Assembly: GCF_003260995.1 (NCBI RefSeq)
Contig: NZ_CP030040.1
Location: 1,267,773 to 1,331,772 of the forward strand
Source: Acetobacterium sp. KB-1
GTDB taxonomy: Bacteria; Bacillota; Clostridia; Eubacteriales; Eubacteriaceae
Direction of reading: 5' to 3'
DNA: 64,000 nucleotides
This document shows, piece after piece, positions 16,883 to 25,134 of the stretch; the stretch's first letter is position 1; every line of letters starts with the position of its first letter. The translations under genes were made by a program, and so were the position numbers. Under the pieces are notes generated by a model that saw only the letters and a list, made by a program, of their open reading frames with translations, ran no database searches and was not told the DNA's origin.

Positions 16883-16911
16883 TTGCAAAATTTATAATAA
16901 GAGTGTAAAAT
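16883..16911 (+). promoter_or_regulatory. Promoter of the CHAP/ChW exoprotein gene
   Basis: TTGCAA, 17-bp spacer, TAAAAT. The start codon is about 135 bp downstream. Confidence 0.5.
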
Positions 16912-17046
16912 TTAAGTAACAAATTGTATCTGAAAAAAGTATATTTAAAAACTTAAGACGTTTGTTCCTAATCATACGAATTAATACGATAATTAAGAAC
17001 GAATCTACGATAAACCAAAAATTTGTTGACCAGGAGGATACTGGAA

Positions 17047-18477
17047 ATGAAATTTGTTAGAAGTATTTTTTTATGCATTGTTTTTGCTCTGTCATTGGGG
17101 ATTTTTCCTTCTGCTGCATTGGCTGAGGAAACCACTGTCGAAGGCGCTGCGATCACAGGCCTCGATGCCCAACCACTTGTGGAAACCCGGGAGATGCTCC
17201 CCGGTGATGTTGCCCCAGATCCAGGTTGGCCAGACGAAGCCTATTTAGATGGATCAATGAGCACTTCAGCGGTGTTCTCCCCGCGACTTACCGCCCCAAC
17301 AACGGACAATGATTATTTTTTTTCCAAAAACATTTTTTATCTCGCTGGCTACGGTATGCCAAACTGTACCGCTTATGCCTGGGGACGAGCCTATGAGATC
17401 CTGGGAAGCAAACCTAAATTAAGCAACGGTAATGCCAATCAGTTCTGGGGATATAACCAAAACAGCGGTGCCTATCCTCACGGAACGACGCCAAAACTGG
17501 GAGCAATTCTGTGCTGGGACGGCAATTCATATGGTCACGTTGCCGTTGTTGAAAAAATTGAAGGCAACAAGGTCACTGTTTCAGAATCATCCTGGAGCGG
17601 CTCGTTCTTTTACACCAACACCTTCACTGCCGGTTCTGAGGACTCCGTCTCTGTGGGTGGATTCCAGGGCTATATCTATATTGATGATTTTGATCCGGCA
17701 GTCCCCCCAGACACCACCCCGCCAACAATAACTAATGCTCGGATCACTGATGTCAGTGATGACGGCTTTACGATCACCTGTGACGTGACCGATACTGATT
17801 CGGGAATCGATTCTGTTTATTTCCCAACCTGGACCGATGCAAACGGTCAGGATGATATTATCTGGCATCGCGCTTCAATAAGTGGCAATACCGCATCTTT
17901 CCGGGTTTTATACAGCCAACATAACAATGAATTTGGAACCTATTCGGTTCATGTCTATGCTTATGACAAAGCCGGAAATAGTTCTGCTACAGCGTTAAGC
18001 CTTTCGGCACAAAAAAGCATAACTTGTTCCTATCAAACCCATATCCAGGACGTTGGCTGGCAGGATTGGAAAACAAACGGTCAGATCAGTGGCACCTCCG
18101 GGGAGTCCAAACGTCTAGAAGCCATTGGCATTCGATTGGATAACATGGGTTATGATCTCGGCATTGAGTATCGTACCCATATCCAGAACATTGGCTGGCA
18201 AGATTGGAAACGCAACTGTGAAGTAAGCGGCACCTCCAACCAGGGCTTACGTTTAGAGGCGATTGAGGTCAGACTAACCGGTGCCGATGCTTATCGATAC
18301 GACGTTTATTACCGGGTTCATGCCGAGAACGTCGGCTGGTTGGACTGGGCTAAAAACGGTGGCAGTTCTGGTACTGAAGGCTTCGGCTACCGGCTTGAAG
18401 CCATCGAAGTGATCGTCGTACCGACCGGTTCACCGGCACCAGGAGCCACTATACGGGCTTTTCAAAGCAATCATTAA
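17047..18477 (+). CDS. Secreted CHAP-domain peptidoglycan hydrolase with three ChW repeats
   Basis: 476 aa from the ATG at 17047, preceded by GGAGGATACTGGAA. Residues 1-~28 are a signal peptide ending in SAALA-EE. Residues ~95-190 form a CHAP amidase/endopeptidase domain with catalytic Cys107 (in NCTAYAWG) and His164 (in GHVAVVE). Residues ~225-320 match the GBS-Bsp-like beta domain (DTDSGIDSVYF). Three ChW repeats start near residues 329, 375 and 422, each with the GWQDW-type core and RLEAI. ChW repeats are typical of clostridial surface/secreted proteins. It probably cleaves peptidoglycan cross-links outside the cell. It stands alone with its own promoter and terminator, and shares its ChW architecture with the subtilase at 28662-30656. 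Confidence 0.92.
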   Translation: MKFVRSIFLCIVFALSLGIFPSAALAEETTVEGAAITGLDAQPLVETREMLPGDVAPDPGWPDEAYLDGSMSTSAVFSPRLTAPTTDNDYFFSKNIFYLAGYGMPNCTAYAWGRAYEILGSKPKLSNGNANQFWGYNQNSGAYPHGTTPKLGAILCWDGNSYGHVAVVEKIEGNKVTVSESSWSGSFFYTNTFTAGSEDSVSVGGFQGYIYIDDFDPAVPPDTTPPTITNARITDVSDDGFTITCDVTDTDSGIDSVYFPTWTDANGQDDIIWHRASISGNTASFRVLYSQHNNEFGTYSVHVYAYDKAGNSSATALSLSAQKSITCSYQTHIQDVGWQDWKTNGQISGTSGESKRLEAIGIRLDNMGYDLGIEYRTHIQNIGWQDWKRNCEVSGTSNQGLRLEAIEVRLTGADAYRYDVYYRVHAENVGWLDWAKNGGSSGTEGFGYRLEAIEVIVVPTGSPAPGATIRAFQSNH

Positions 18478-18484
18478 ATAATCA

Positions 18485-18515
18485 CAAAAGCACCCCGAAT
18501 CGGGGTGCTTTTGTT
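18485..18515. terminator. Terminator after the CHAP gene
   Basis: AAAAGCACCCCGA / TCGGGGTGCTTTT hairpin with T and A runs, usable in both directions. It ends the CHAP gene and the minus-strand CsbD gene, which converge here. Confidence 0.88.
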
Positions 18516-18535
18516 TTTGGCTCTATTTAAGAATT

Positions 18536-18739
18536 CTATTTTTTAATTTTTCCTTTTAAATCTTCAATGGCTTTTTCAGCGGCTTCTTTGGTCATCCCGT
18601 ATTTTTCCTGAAGTTTTCCAACCAGAATTTTTGCATCACCTTTGACAATTTCCAGATCTTCATTGGTAAGTTTCCCCCAGGTTTTCTGAGCTTCGCCTCT
18701 CATCTGTTCCCATTTTCCTTCAAATATGTCTTTATTCAT
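18536..18739 (-). CDS. CsbD-family stress protein
   Basis: 67 aa, start after AAGGAGGAAGAAA. The whole length matches the CsbD fold: KWEQMRGEAQKTWGKLT, then DLEIVKGDAKILVGKLQEK and a charged helical end. CsbD proteins are small, very hydrophilic and induced in general stress responses in many bacteria. Their molecular role is not established. Single gene; no clear operator was seen. Confidence 0.9.
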   Translation of the reverse strand: MNKDIFEGKWEQMRGEAQKTWGKLTNEDLEIVKGDAKILVGKLQEKYGMTKEAAEKAIEDLKGKIKK

Positions 18740-18939
18740 TTTCTTCCTCCTTAAAATATTGTTATTTTATTATTTACCCTGACTAAACGAGTCTAAACAA
18801 GTTTAAGCTTTGCAATTGTTTTTTTAAGTAATTTCTCTTTATGATCAATAATACTTATCTGTTTCTACCACAGCGTTTATTTAAGAAATCATGATAGAAT
18901 GATGCTAGTTTATAAATCGATCGATTGGAGCTCTTAAAA

Positions 18940-19746
18940 ATGAAGAAAGACCTTATTTTATCTAAACAGATGACAATTCTTGAAAAACATGAACAGAAGT
19001 TTCTAAATCAAACAGAAAGTCAGTTTAGTAAATCAAATCTCACCCCTGTGGTTAACAAGCTCCAGGCGAAAATACCTGATAAATTACAATCTACCCTGGA
19101 TACGGCTTTCTATATGGGGTTTCATATGGTCTTTGAAAAAGGAAGCCCCATTATCGAAAAAACAATTAATAAAGAAAAAATTGCGGTGGACTATGATTTA
19201 AGTAATTACGCCATTGAAAAATACATGCAAAAAAAACATCTCAAAACGCTGGATAAATCGTCAAAGCATTGCAAAACGATCAATGAATCCATTGCTGCCA
19301 TAGAGGGTAGCGTTCTTGGTTTACTGGGAATTGGACTCCCTGATATCCCTCTGTTTCTTGGTGTCATCGTCAAAACCATTAATGAAATCGCATTATCCTA
19401 TGGTTTTTTATGCACCTCCAAAGAAGAAAAAGCATACCTGCTTTATTTAATCTGTGCTGCTATGACTAAAGAAGACCGGCGAAAAGCCTATGACAAAAAA
19501 ATTGAGCACTTAGGTCAGCATATCGATGCACAAACACAAACCAGTATTGATTTAGAAACAGTTATGAAGGAAACCTCCGACATTTTATCCAACACCCTGC
19601 TGACCGCCAAATTTATCCAGGGACTGCCGATTGTAGGCGTCATCGGCGGTGTGGTCAATCCTTTTATGATCAACAAAATCGGCACATACGCCCGGATCAA
19701 GTATAAGAAACGGTACCTGCTGGGAAAAATAAATTCTCTACTATGA
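18940..19746 (+). CDS. EcsC-family protein
   Basis: 268 aa from the ATG at 18940, which follows TTGGAG by 9 nt. The conserved EcsC core is seen around residues 115-175: AAIEGSVLGLLGIGLPDIPL, then LGVIVKTINEIALSYGF. A second glycine-rich hydrophobic stretch near the C-terminus (IVGVIGGVVNPFMINKIG) could associate with the membrane. The family is named after a protein of the Bacillus ecs locus, but its function is unknown. Single gene. Confidence 0.85.
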   Translation: MKKDLILSKQMTILEKHEQKFLNQTESQFSKSNLTPVVNKLQAKIPDKLQSTLDTAFYMGFHMVFEKGSPIIEKTINKEKIAVDYDLSNYAIEKYMQKKHLKTLDKSSKHCKTINESIAAIEGSVLGLLGIGLPDIPLFLGVIVKTINEIALSYGFLCTSKEEKAYLLYLICAAMTKEDRRKAYDKKIEHLGQHIDAQTQTSIDLETVMKETSDILSNTLLTAKFIQGLPIVGVIGGVVNPFMINKIGTYARIKYKKRYLLGKINSLL

Positions 19747-19757
19747 CGAACACACAA

Positions 19758-20006
19758 CTAATTTATAAGGTTCAAACCCCAGGAAAACAGTAGCATTCCA
19801 ACCCATAAAAACAAGAAAACAAACTTCATGGTAGTGGACCATGAGCAAACCGTTGCCATAAATATATTTTGCTGAGGATAATTGTTGATTAGTACCATTA
19901 ACAACGTATTCTCGATCAAGTCAAATAGTGCCCGAGCGACGGCTAAGACAATTAATACATTACGATACAATGGATTCGTTGTACTCTTGAATGATAGGGC
20001 CAACAT
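19758..20006 (-). pseudogene. C-terminal remnant of a small multi-pass membrane protein
   Basis: An 82-codon frame with three hydrophobic segments and the pattern ALFDLIENTLLMVLI ... MKFVFLFLW. I associate this with the last part of a common 4-helix conserved membrane protein of 150-180 residues. The frame has no ribosome site, and an in-frame TGA lies just upstream, so the N-terminal half appears lost. It may be a non-expressed fragment; a genuine short membrane protein is the alternative. Confidence 0.4.
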
Positions 20007-20116
20007 TAACAGGTTTTTTCAATATGTATGGGCTTTCCGGTCAATCATATTTAAAATTTCTAGATGTTAAAGAAAATGATTTTATCAAAACCAACCTCTT
20101 GTTATTGATTGATACT

Positions 20117-20206
20117 GTCAAGAAATAGCACTGTTTCTTGACGCAATCAGCAAAAAAGACCGATCCCGGCAAAACCCACTGGGTAACTGCCGGGAACGGT
20201 CTTTTT
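20117..20206 (-). terminator. Terminator region of the corrinoid methyltransferase operon
   Basis: Two successive hairpins. GTCAAGAAA/TTTCTTGAC spans 20117-20142. A stronger GACCGATCCCGGC-type stem spans 20152-20206, with A and T runs on either side (bidirectional). The second ends 16 bp after the methyltransferase I stop. Confidence 0.85.
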
Positions 20207-20222
20207 GTTATGATTATTGGTG

Positions 20223-21200
20223 TTAAAACATTTCTTTTGATAATTGATCAATAACTTTTGTTGTTTCTTCATAAACACCCGGGAATGAACTAAAGTTTAA
20301 ACCTTGGGTCAAGTTAGGAATAAAGTATAATTTTCCACATTCTTTGCACGCTTTTTCAGTATATTCAGCCACGATTTCTGGTGTCCATCCTGGAAAATCA
20401 ACAACACCGCTATCAATCGCACCCATGAATGCGATCTGTTTGCCATATTTTTCTATCAGTTCTGGCACATTATTGGTTGTCATGACACCCTGCCAGATAT
20501 CGATGCCCATGTCGATCATGAAAGGAACCAGGTTGACACCATAAGAATCGCTATGGTGAACAATCAGTTCAACGCCGTTTTCTTTATAGAAACCATAGAT
20601 TTTTTTATAGGCAGGCAAAAAGAACTCTGCAAACATTTCTGGTGAAACAAAAGACGAACGTTGGCTACCCCAGTCGTCATGATGAAAGATACAATCCGGA
20701 TGAATTCGGTTAATCAATTCTTTTGCATAGGCCAGTTCATAGTCAACCAGATAGTCGATCAGGTCATGCATGTCTTCCGGTTCTTCATAAAGAGCCATTA
20801 AGGCGTCTTCCATGCTCATCAAATGATGGGTCATTTCGAAAACTCCGGGAGCCACAAAGGCAGTTACAAATTCTTCGTTACGATCTACGGCTTTAGCATG
20901 CGCAACAGCGGCGGCCCATGCTTCATCTGACGTGGCAACAACTGGTGCCTTGACTTGGTTTTTCCAGTCAGTGATATCTTTTAATACCTTATGTTCCGCA
21001 TCATGCACCGGGAATCCACCCAATTGATCAGCTGGCCAACTAAAAGTAATCCCCCAACCATTAACGATTGTCTGACCTGGCCCTGCCATTTCGCCCAATG
21101 GTGCTTCCATGATCAAATTCATAAATTCGTATTGATTTACAAACCGATCAGGATTGCCACCCTTAATGGTTTCCATTAAATTCTGTCTTTTTGTTAACAT
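20223..21200 (-). CDS. Corrinoid-dependent methyltransferase I, uroporphyrinogen-decarboxylase-like fold (MtvB-like)
   Basis: 325 aa, start after AAGGAGACCGAGA. It belongs to the UroD superfamily that includes MtaA/CmuA and the substrate-specific methyltransferase I of acetogen ether-demethylating systems. Features: N-terminal LTKRQNLMETIKGGNPDRF, central FHHDDWGSQRSSFVSPEMF, then IVHHSDSYG where MtaA-type enzymes have their metal-binding His-x-Cys, and a late CKECGK pair. By family role it transfers a methyl group from a substrate such as an aryl methyl ether or another methoxy compound to the Co(I) corrinoid protein encoded just upstream. It is last in a three-gene operon (methyltransferase II, corrinoid protein, this gene). 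Substrate cannot be deduced. True UroD activity is unlikely in this context. Confidence 0.82.
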   Translation of the reverse strand: MLTKRQNLMETIKGGNPDRFVNQYEFMNLIMEAPLGEMAGPGQTIVNGWGITFSWPADQLGGFPVHDAEHKVLKDITDWKNQVKAPVVATSDEAWAAAVAHAKAVDRNEEFVTAFVAPGVFEMTHHLMSMEDALMALYEEPEDMHDLIDYLVDYELAYAKELINRIHPDCIFHHDDWGSQRSSFVSPEMFAEFFLPAYKKIYGFYKENGVELIVHHSDSYGVNLVPFMIDMGIDIWQGVMTTNNVPELIEKYGKQIAFMGAIDSGVVDFPGWTPEIVAEYTEKACKECGKLYFIPNLTQGLNFSSFPGVYEETTKVIDQLSKEMF

Positions 21201-21261
21201 TCTCGGTCTCCTTAAGATTTATTCGTCTAAGTTAGTTTTTGAGTTTTTCCAACCTTTATTT

Positions 21262-21888
21262 TTAGGCAACCATTTCTTTCGCTTTAACAGCCGCGCTACC
21301 AGCATCAGGAGCAAATCCGTCAGCGCCGATTTCAGCTGCATATTCTGGGGTTACAGGTGCGCCACCAACAATAACTTTTACATCCAGACCGCTGGCTTTG
21401 ATCGTTTCGACCGCTTCTTTAAGTGCCGGCATGGTTGTCGTTAACAAACCGGAACAAGCAACCAGGGTGACGTTTTCGTTCTCTTTGATGGCTTCTACAA
21501 AGCGTTCTGCGGGTACATCAACACCCAGGTCAACCATGGTGAATCCGGCGCTTTCGATCATCATCGAAACCAGGTTTTTGCCAATATCATGTAAATCGCC
21601 GGCAACGGTTCCAATGATACAGGTGCCCAGGGAGGCGGAAGTGTCTCCGGCTAACAGTGGACGCAACACATCAACGCCTTTAGCCATCGCTTTAGCAGCG
21701 ATTAACATTTCAGGAACGAAGATTTCTCCGGAAGAGAACTTTTCGCCAACAACGCTCATGGAATCAACCATTGCTTGCAGGATTTCGCTTGCTGGACTGC
21801 CTTCGTCTAAGGCTTCCTGAACTAATCCGGGAATCAGTTTTGTTTTACCAATTTCTACTTTTGCTTTTACTTCTTCAATTTTTGACAT
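21262..21888 (-). CDS. Corrinoid protein (MtvC/MtaC-like methyl carrier)
   Basis: 208 aa, start after AGGAG. Residues ~5-85 form the helical cap domain of methionine-synthase type. Residues ~88-208 form a Rossmann-like B12 domain with the base-off/His-on motif Asp98-Leu-His100-Asp-Ile-Gly (GDLHDIGKNLV). Later glycine-rich segments (VACSGLLTTTM, VIVGGAPVTPEYA) also fit. It shuttles the methyl group from methyltransferase I to methyltransferase II on cobalt. It lies between the genes of both enzymes, with gaps of about 60 and 125 bp. Reactivation of oxidised corrinoid would need an ATP-dependent activating enzyme, which is not in this window. Confidence 0.93.
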   Translation of the reverse strand: MSKIEEVKAKVEIGKTKLIPGLVQEALDEGSPASEILQAMVDSMSVVGEKFSSGEIFVPEMLIAAKAMAKGVDVLRPLLAGDTSASLGTCIIGTVAGDLHDIGKNLVSMMIESAGFTMVDLGVDVPAERFVEAIKENENVTLVACSGLLTTTMPALKEAVETIKASGLDVKVIVGGAPVTPEYAAEIGADGFAPDAGSAAVKAKEMVA

Positions 21889-22012
21889 CTTTTTTCTCCT
21901 GTTCAGTCATTTATTTTTAAATGGTATATATAACCGGGCAACCGATTGTGTGATCAGATGACCGGATTTGTAGCAGAATTATTAAATTAGTGTGTCATTA
22001 TATTAAGACCAA

Positions 22013-22816
22013 CTATTTCTTCTGACCGAAGATCCCTTCGCGATAAGCACCAATGTATTCCATGCAGTAGTCATCTTCGCCGAGTAAAGCTTCGGTGGCA
22101 AAGATAATGCCCATTAAGTCACCATTCGTTGGGTCAAGAATGGCACTGTCCAGACCGGCGTTCATAGCCAGGACGGTAAAGCCCATGTTGACCATTTTTC
22201 GGGCGGGCAGGTTGAAGGAAATATTACTGACGGCGCCAGTGACATGAATGGTCGGGTATTGTTCTTTAATACTGCGAATCACTTCGACGACCATGGCAAT
22301 CCCGTCTTCTGAGGTACACAGCATTTCAACTAATGGATCAATGTGCATCCGGGAAGGATCAATGCCATATTCTTTAACTTTAACCATTAAATCGGCAAAT
22401 ACATCCAGACGGTCTTTGGCTGTTTTAGGAATCCCTTTGTCACTGTTAAGCAGTGCCACACAGTCCCATTTAGTATCAGCGATCGCTTTAAAAGCAGCGT
22501 CAATTTTGTCGCCTTCTAATGAAACGGAATTAAATAAACCGGGTTTGTTACAGTATTTCATGGACTCAATACAGGTATACACATTGGGGCTGTCCACCGC
22601 AATGGGGGTATCTGTGACTTCCTGAACCAGATCAATTAACCATTTCATGGTTTCCAGTTCGATATCATCATCAACTGATGCGCAAACATCAATGTAATCC
22701 ACACCGGCTTCGGTTTGAATCTTGGCCAGATTCTTGATGAATTCTCCATCTTTTGCGGCAATGGCTTTTGCGGTAGACGGAATGGCACCGTTAATTTTTT
22801 CTCCGATAATAATCAT
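22013..22816 (-). CDS. Methyltetrahydrofolate:corrinoid methyltransferase II (MtvA-like, pterin-binding)
   Basis: 267 aa from the ATG at 22816, preceded by GGAGG; an in-frame GTG at 22840 lies upstream of the ribosome site. It has the TIM-barrel pterin-binding fold shared with dihydropteroate synthase and MetH: IGEKINGAIPS at the start, VDYIDVCASVD, TPIAVDSPN, VTGAVSNISFNLPARK, and MNAGLDSAILDP. It would move the methyl group from the corrinoid protein to tetrahydrofolate, feeding the methyl branch of the Wood-Ljungdahl pathway. It is the first gene of the operon; a perfect 10-bp inverted repeat lies ~160 bp upstream. Confidence 0.9.
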   Translation of the reverse strand: MIIIGEKINGAIPSTAKAIAAKDGEFIKNLAKIQTEAGVDYIDVCASVDDDIELETMKWLIDLVQEVTDTPIAVDSPNVYTCIESMKYCNKPGLFNSVSLEGDKIDAAFKAIADTKWDCVALLNSDKGIPKTAKDRLDVFADLMVKVKEYGIDPSRMHIDPLVEMLCTSEDGIAMVVEVIRSIKEQYPTIHVTGAVSNISFNLPARKMVNMGFTVLAMNAGLDSAILDPTNGDLMGIIFATEALLGEDDYCMEYIGAYREGIFGQKK

Positions 22817-23296
22817 TTTACTCTTACCTCCTGGTAACACTATTTTTCACAGTTATTAAACTGATCTCAAACTAATTGCGACGTCTTTATTTACGAAATA
22901 TCATCATTCCACAAAATCTTCACGCAGTTTTCAGCTTCTCCGCGATAAAAATACAACGGAACTCAAATATCAACTATATTGATCGTAAGTATCAATATAG
23001 GTTTTTAAATAACTTTTAATTGACTACTAATCACTATAAAACGTTTTCTTTTTTTATTGCATTTTAGATATAATAAAACTATTGGTTCGACATCGTCAAT
23101 TTCTTGAGTTTAGTATAGCATCGTTGTAAAGGGACGTCAATCACTTTTTTAAATGTATTTAATATTTTACAAATTTAGGTGGATCGATTTGTTTAAAGGT
23201 TATTGTAACGCATTTTTATTACTTTATTATCTATATTTAATATTCGTTTATACTACTTTTTTGCATAATACTCAGACGATAAATTATCGGCAAATA
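22817..23296. other. Intergenic promoter region upstream of the methyltransferase operon
   Basis: About 480 bp, very AT-rich, without a convincing gene. It holds the inverted repeat at 22974-23000 and two weak minus-strand promoter-like pairs: TTGATA...TGATAT overlapping the repeat, and TTGACG near 23090. No cobalamin riboswitch core was found. Confidence 0.5.
22974..23000. promoter_or_regulatory. Perfect inverted repeat, candidate operator of the methyltransferase operon
   Basis: CTATATTGAT, 7-nt spacer, ATCAATATAG. It overlaps a possible minus-strand -35/-10 pair, so a bound repressor would block transcription. No regulator gene is adjacent. Confidence 0.5.
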
Positions 23297-23327
23297 AAAA
23301 AAGCGGGACTTCTCCCACTTTTTTTCG
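23297..23327 (-). terminator. Terminator after the DUF4153 gene
   Basis: AAGCGGGA-CTTC-TCCCACTT hairpin with A/T runs on both sides, directly after the stop at 23328. Confidence 0.75.
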
Positions 23328-25133
23328 CTATTTTATAGTGATCAACACATAAAAGTCACCATTATTGATCGTCCCTGCTTCAGTTTTTTCGATAGCCAAA
23401 GACGTTGCTATCAGTGAAATAGCAGCCTGATCATTTTCTATCGTAAAACTCGCCTCATCAGCATTCATACTATCCTTGCTGGTTTGATAATTACCCGAAA
23501 GCGATGTCGTAAAATGATCAAACACTGCTTTCATGTCAATCCGCATCAACTCCTGGCCGGTTTCATCCACTAGTACCAGAGCCCCGCCCTGTTCCGCTGT
23601 TTTTTCTCTTGACAAACGATAGGTTTTTCCTCCTGACTCAAAGTTACCAATAAGGGGATCCCATTTTTCCTTTTTTTGATAGTAATTCAGAACCATAAAG
23701 GTCTCGTAGCCTGAAATATCAATGGGTGATTGCTGATTCAAACTCAAATATATAGAATTCTGGCGGTACTGATTGTCTTCGTATCGATAAAACCCAAAGG
23801 TACTATAGAAGTCCTCATAAACATCAAAATTTTCACCAAGATAGGATATTTCTTTTGTATATGCCATCATAGCCAGATAATCGACGGCATCGGAGATTAT
23901 TTTTTTATCCTCTTCCGACACCGATCCGTTGGGATTAACCTGTTCATTTTCCAGCATTTTGTTTTCAACCAGGGTATTGGTGAGTCGATTGACCTGATTC
24001 CCACGGCTGATGGTAAAGGCATCTACTGGTGGCATGATGGAAAACAGCGAAAAACCGATCAGTAGTGCCGCAATGACCCCGTTGTTACGGGCCGGCATAA
24101 AACTCATCCAAAGACCAGAAACAGCAGCAAAAATTCCAAAAAGAATTGCATAGTAACGACCATGAGTCAAACCAACTTCCTGAATCTGCAATACCGAAGC
24201 CACAATCTGAAACAATACGATGGGTACCAGCACTTTGGGGAAAATTTTTAAAAACCATTCGGCCACCTTGTTTTCCAGGCTGCTGGCAAGAATATAAATA
24301 AAAATAACCACGATGGCAAAGCTTACCAACATCGACTCCAGACGGTTGTCACTCCAAAAATCACCTGTGATGTTCCCAACGATATAAATAATCAGAATAA
24401 TTGTATATGCTGCCAACAGTGGGATCACTATGTAAGAAACCAGAACTTCCAGAAATTTCGGACATTGGCAGGATCGTACCAACTTTCCCCGGTCATTGAT
24501 CACTTTCTCTGGTGGTCGGTTTTTATTTGAAAGACCGGGATATATGGGAATCAGCGAGAGAAAATAAATAGGAAAAAACAGCATCCCAACACAATTTAAG
24601 CTATGTAAATAGGCTTTATCGGATACGTCAAAAAGTAGCAGGTCAATGGCAGTAATAATCAGGGTGATTCCGATAAACAACACACCTGAAAAAAGCAACG
24701 CATTAAAGAGCGCTTTAAATGTCGCCATAAAACTCTGATTATAACGAATCTCACTTTTTATCACCGGAATCCAGGTAAAAGCAATAAACACTGCAAAAAT
24801 GGCGACCGATGAACGGATCCCGATTTCCATACTGATGCTGGTGTATTGTCTGACAATAAGAAAATACCCCAGCGTCAGTGTCAAACACAGAGCCATCGCT
24901 ACGATCCGAACGGAAGTCCTGTCATAAAAACGCTCCCATGCTCCCTGAAGGGTAATCCCCAGAAAAGCTCCCATCAAAAATGTCAATAAATATCTGGTAT
25001 AATCAACTTCCTGCTGAATTGCCATCGCATTTATCACCACCGCTGCCATTAAAAAAGCAACCGTCAAGGGATATCGGGACAATGCCTCAACCAATCCACT
25101 CAGTTTTTCTTTGATCTTGTCGATAAATTTCAT
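23328..25133 (-). CDS. DUF4153 multi-pass membrane protein
   Basis: 601 aa, start after GGGAGCTAAA, 1 bp beyond the stop of the preceding GGDEF/EAL gene, so translation is probably coupled. About the first 400 residues contain ten or more membrane helices. The last ~190 (from around residue 410) are soluble with a DYLAMMAYTKEISYLGENF region and should face one side of the membrane. The overall pattern matches DUF4153. No enzymatic motif is visible. Its place in an operon with a binding lipoprotein and a c-di-GMP protein suggests a role in envelope signalling or an output, which is inference. Confidence 0.75.
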   Translation of the reverse strand: MKFIDKIKEKLSGLVEALSRYPLTVAFLMAAVVINAMAIQQEVDYTRYLLTFLMGAFLGITLQGAWERFYDRTSVRIVAMALCLTLTLGYFLIVRQYTSISMEIGIRSSVAIFAVFIAFTWIPVIKSEIRYNQSFMATFKALFNALLFSGVLFIGITLIITAIDLLLFDVSDKAYLHSLNCVGMLFFPIYFLSLIPIYPGLSNKNRPPEKVINDRGKLVRSCQCPKFLEVLVSYIVIPLLAAYTIILIIYIVGNITGDFWSDNRLESMLVSFAIVVIFIYILASSLENKVAEWFLKIFPKVLVPIVLFQIVASVLQIQEVGLTHGRYYAILFGIFAAVSGLWMSFMPARNNGVIAALLIGFSLFSIMPPVDAFTISRGNQVNRLTNTLVENKMLENEQVNPNGSVSEEDKKIISDAVDYLAMMAYTKEISYLGENFDVYEDFYSTFGFYRYEDNQYRQNSIYLSLNQQSPIDISGYETFMVLNYYQKKEKWDPLIGNFESGGKTYRLSREKTAEQGGALVLVDETGQELMRIDMKAVFDHFTTSLSGNYQTSKDSMNADEASFTIENDQAAISLIATSLAIEKTEAGTINNGDFYVLITIK

Positions 25134-25134
25134 T

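Larger units (their letters stand above)
16284..17046. other. Intergenic stretch holding ncRNA copy B and the CHAP-gene promoter
   Basis: 16284-16717 is occupied by ncRNA copy B and its promoter on the minus strand. 16718-16880 is AT-rich, with nothing recognised. 16883-16911 is a promoter for the plus-strand CHAP gene, followed by a ~130-nt leader without an obvious riboswitch. Confidence 0.5.

Noticed and set aside
20223-21200. Uroporphyrinogen decarboxylase of haem synthesis
   Set aside because: The neighbours are a corrinoid protein and a methyl-folate methyltransferase; UroD similarity reflects the shared fold.
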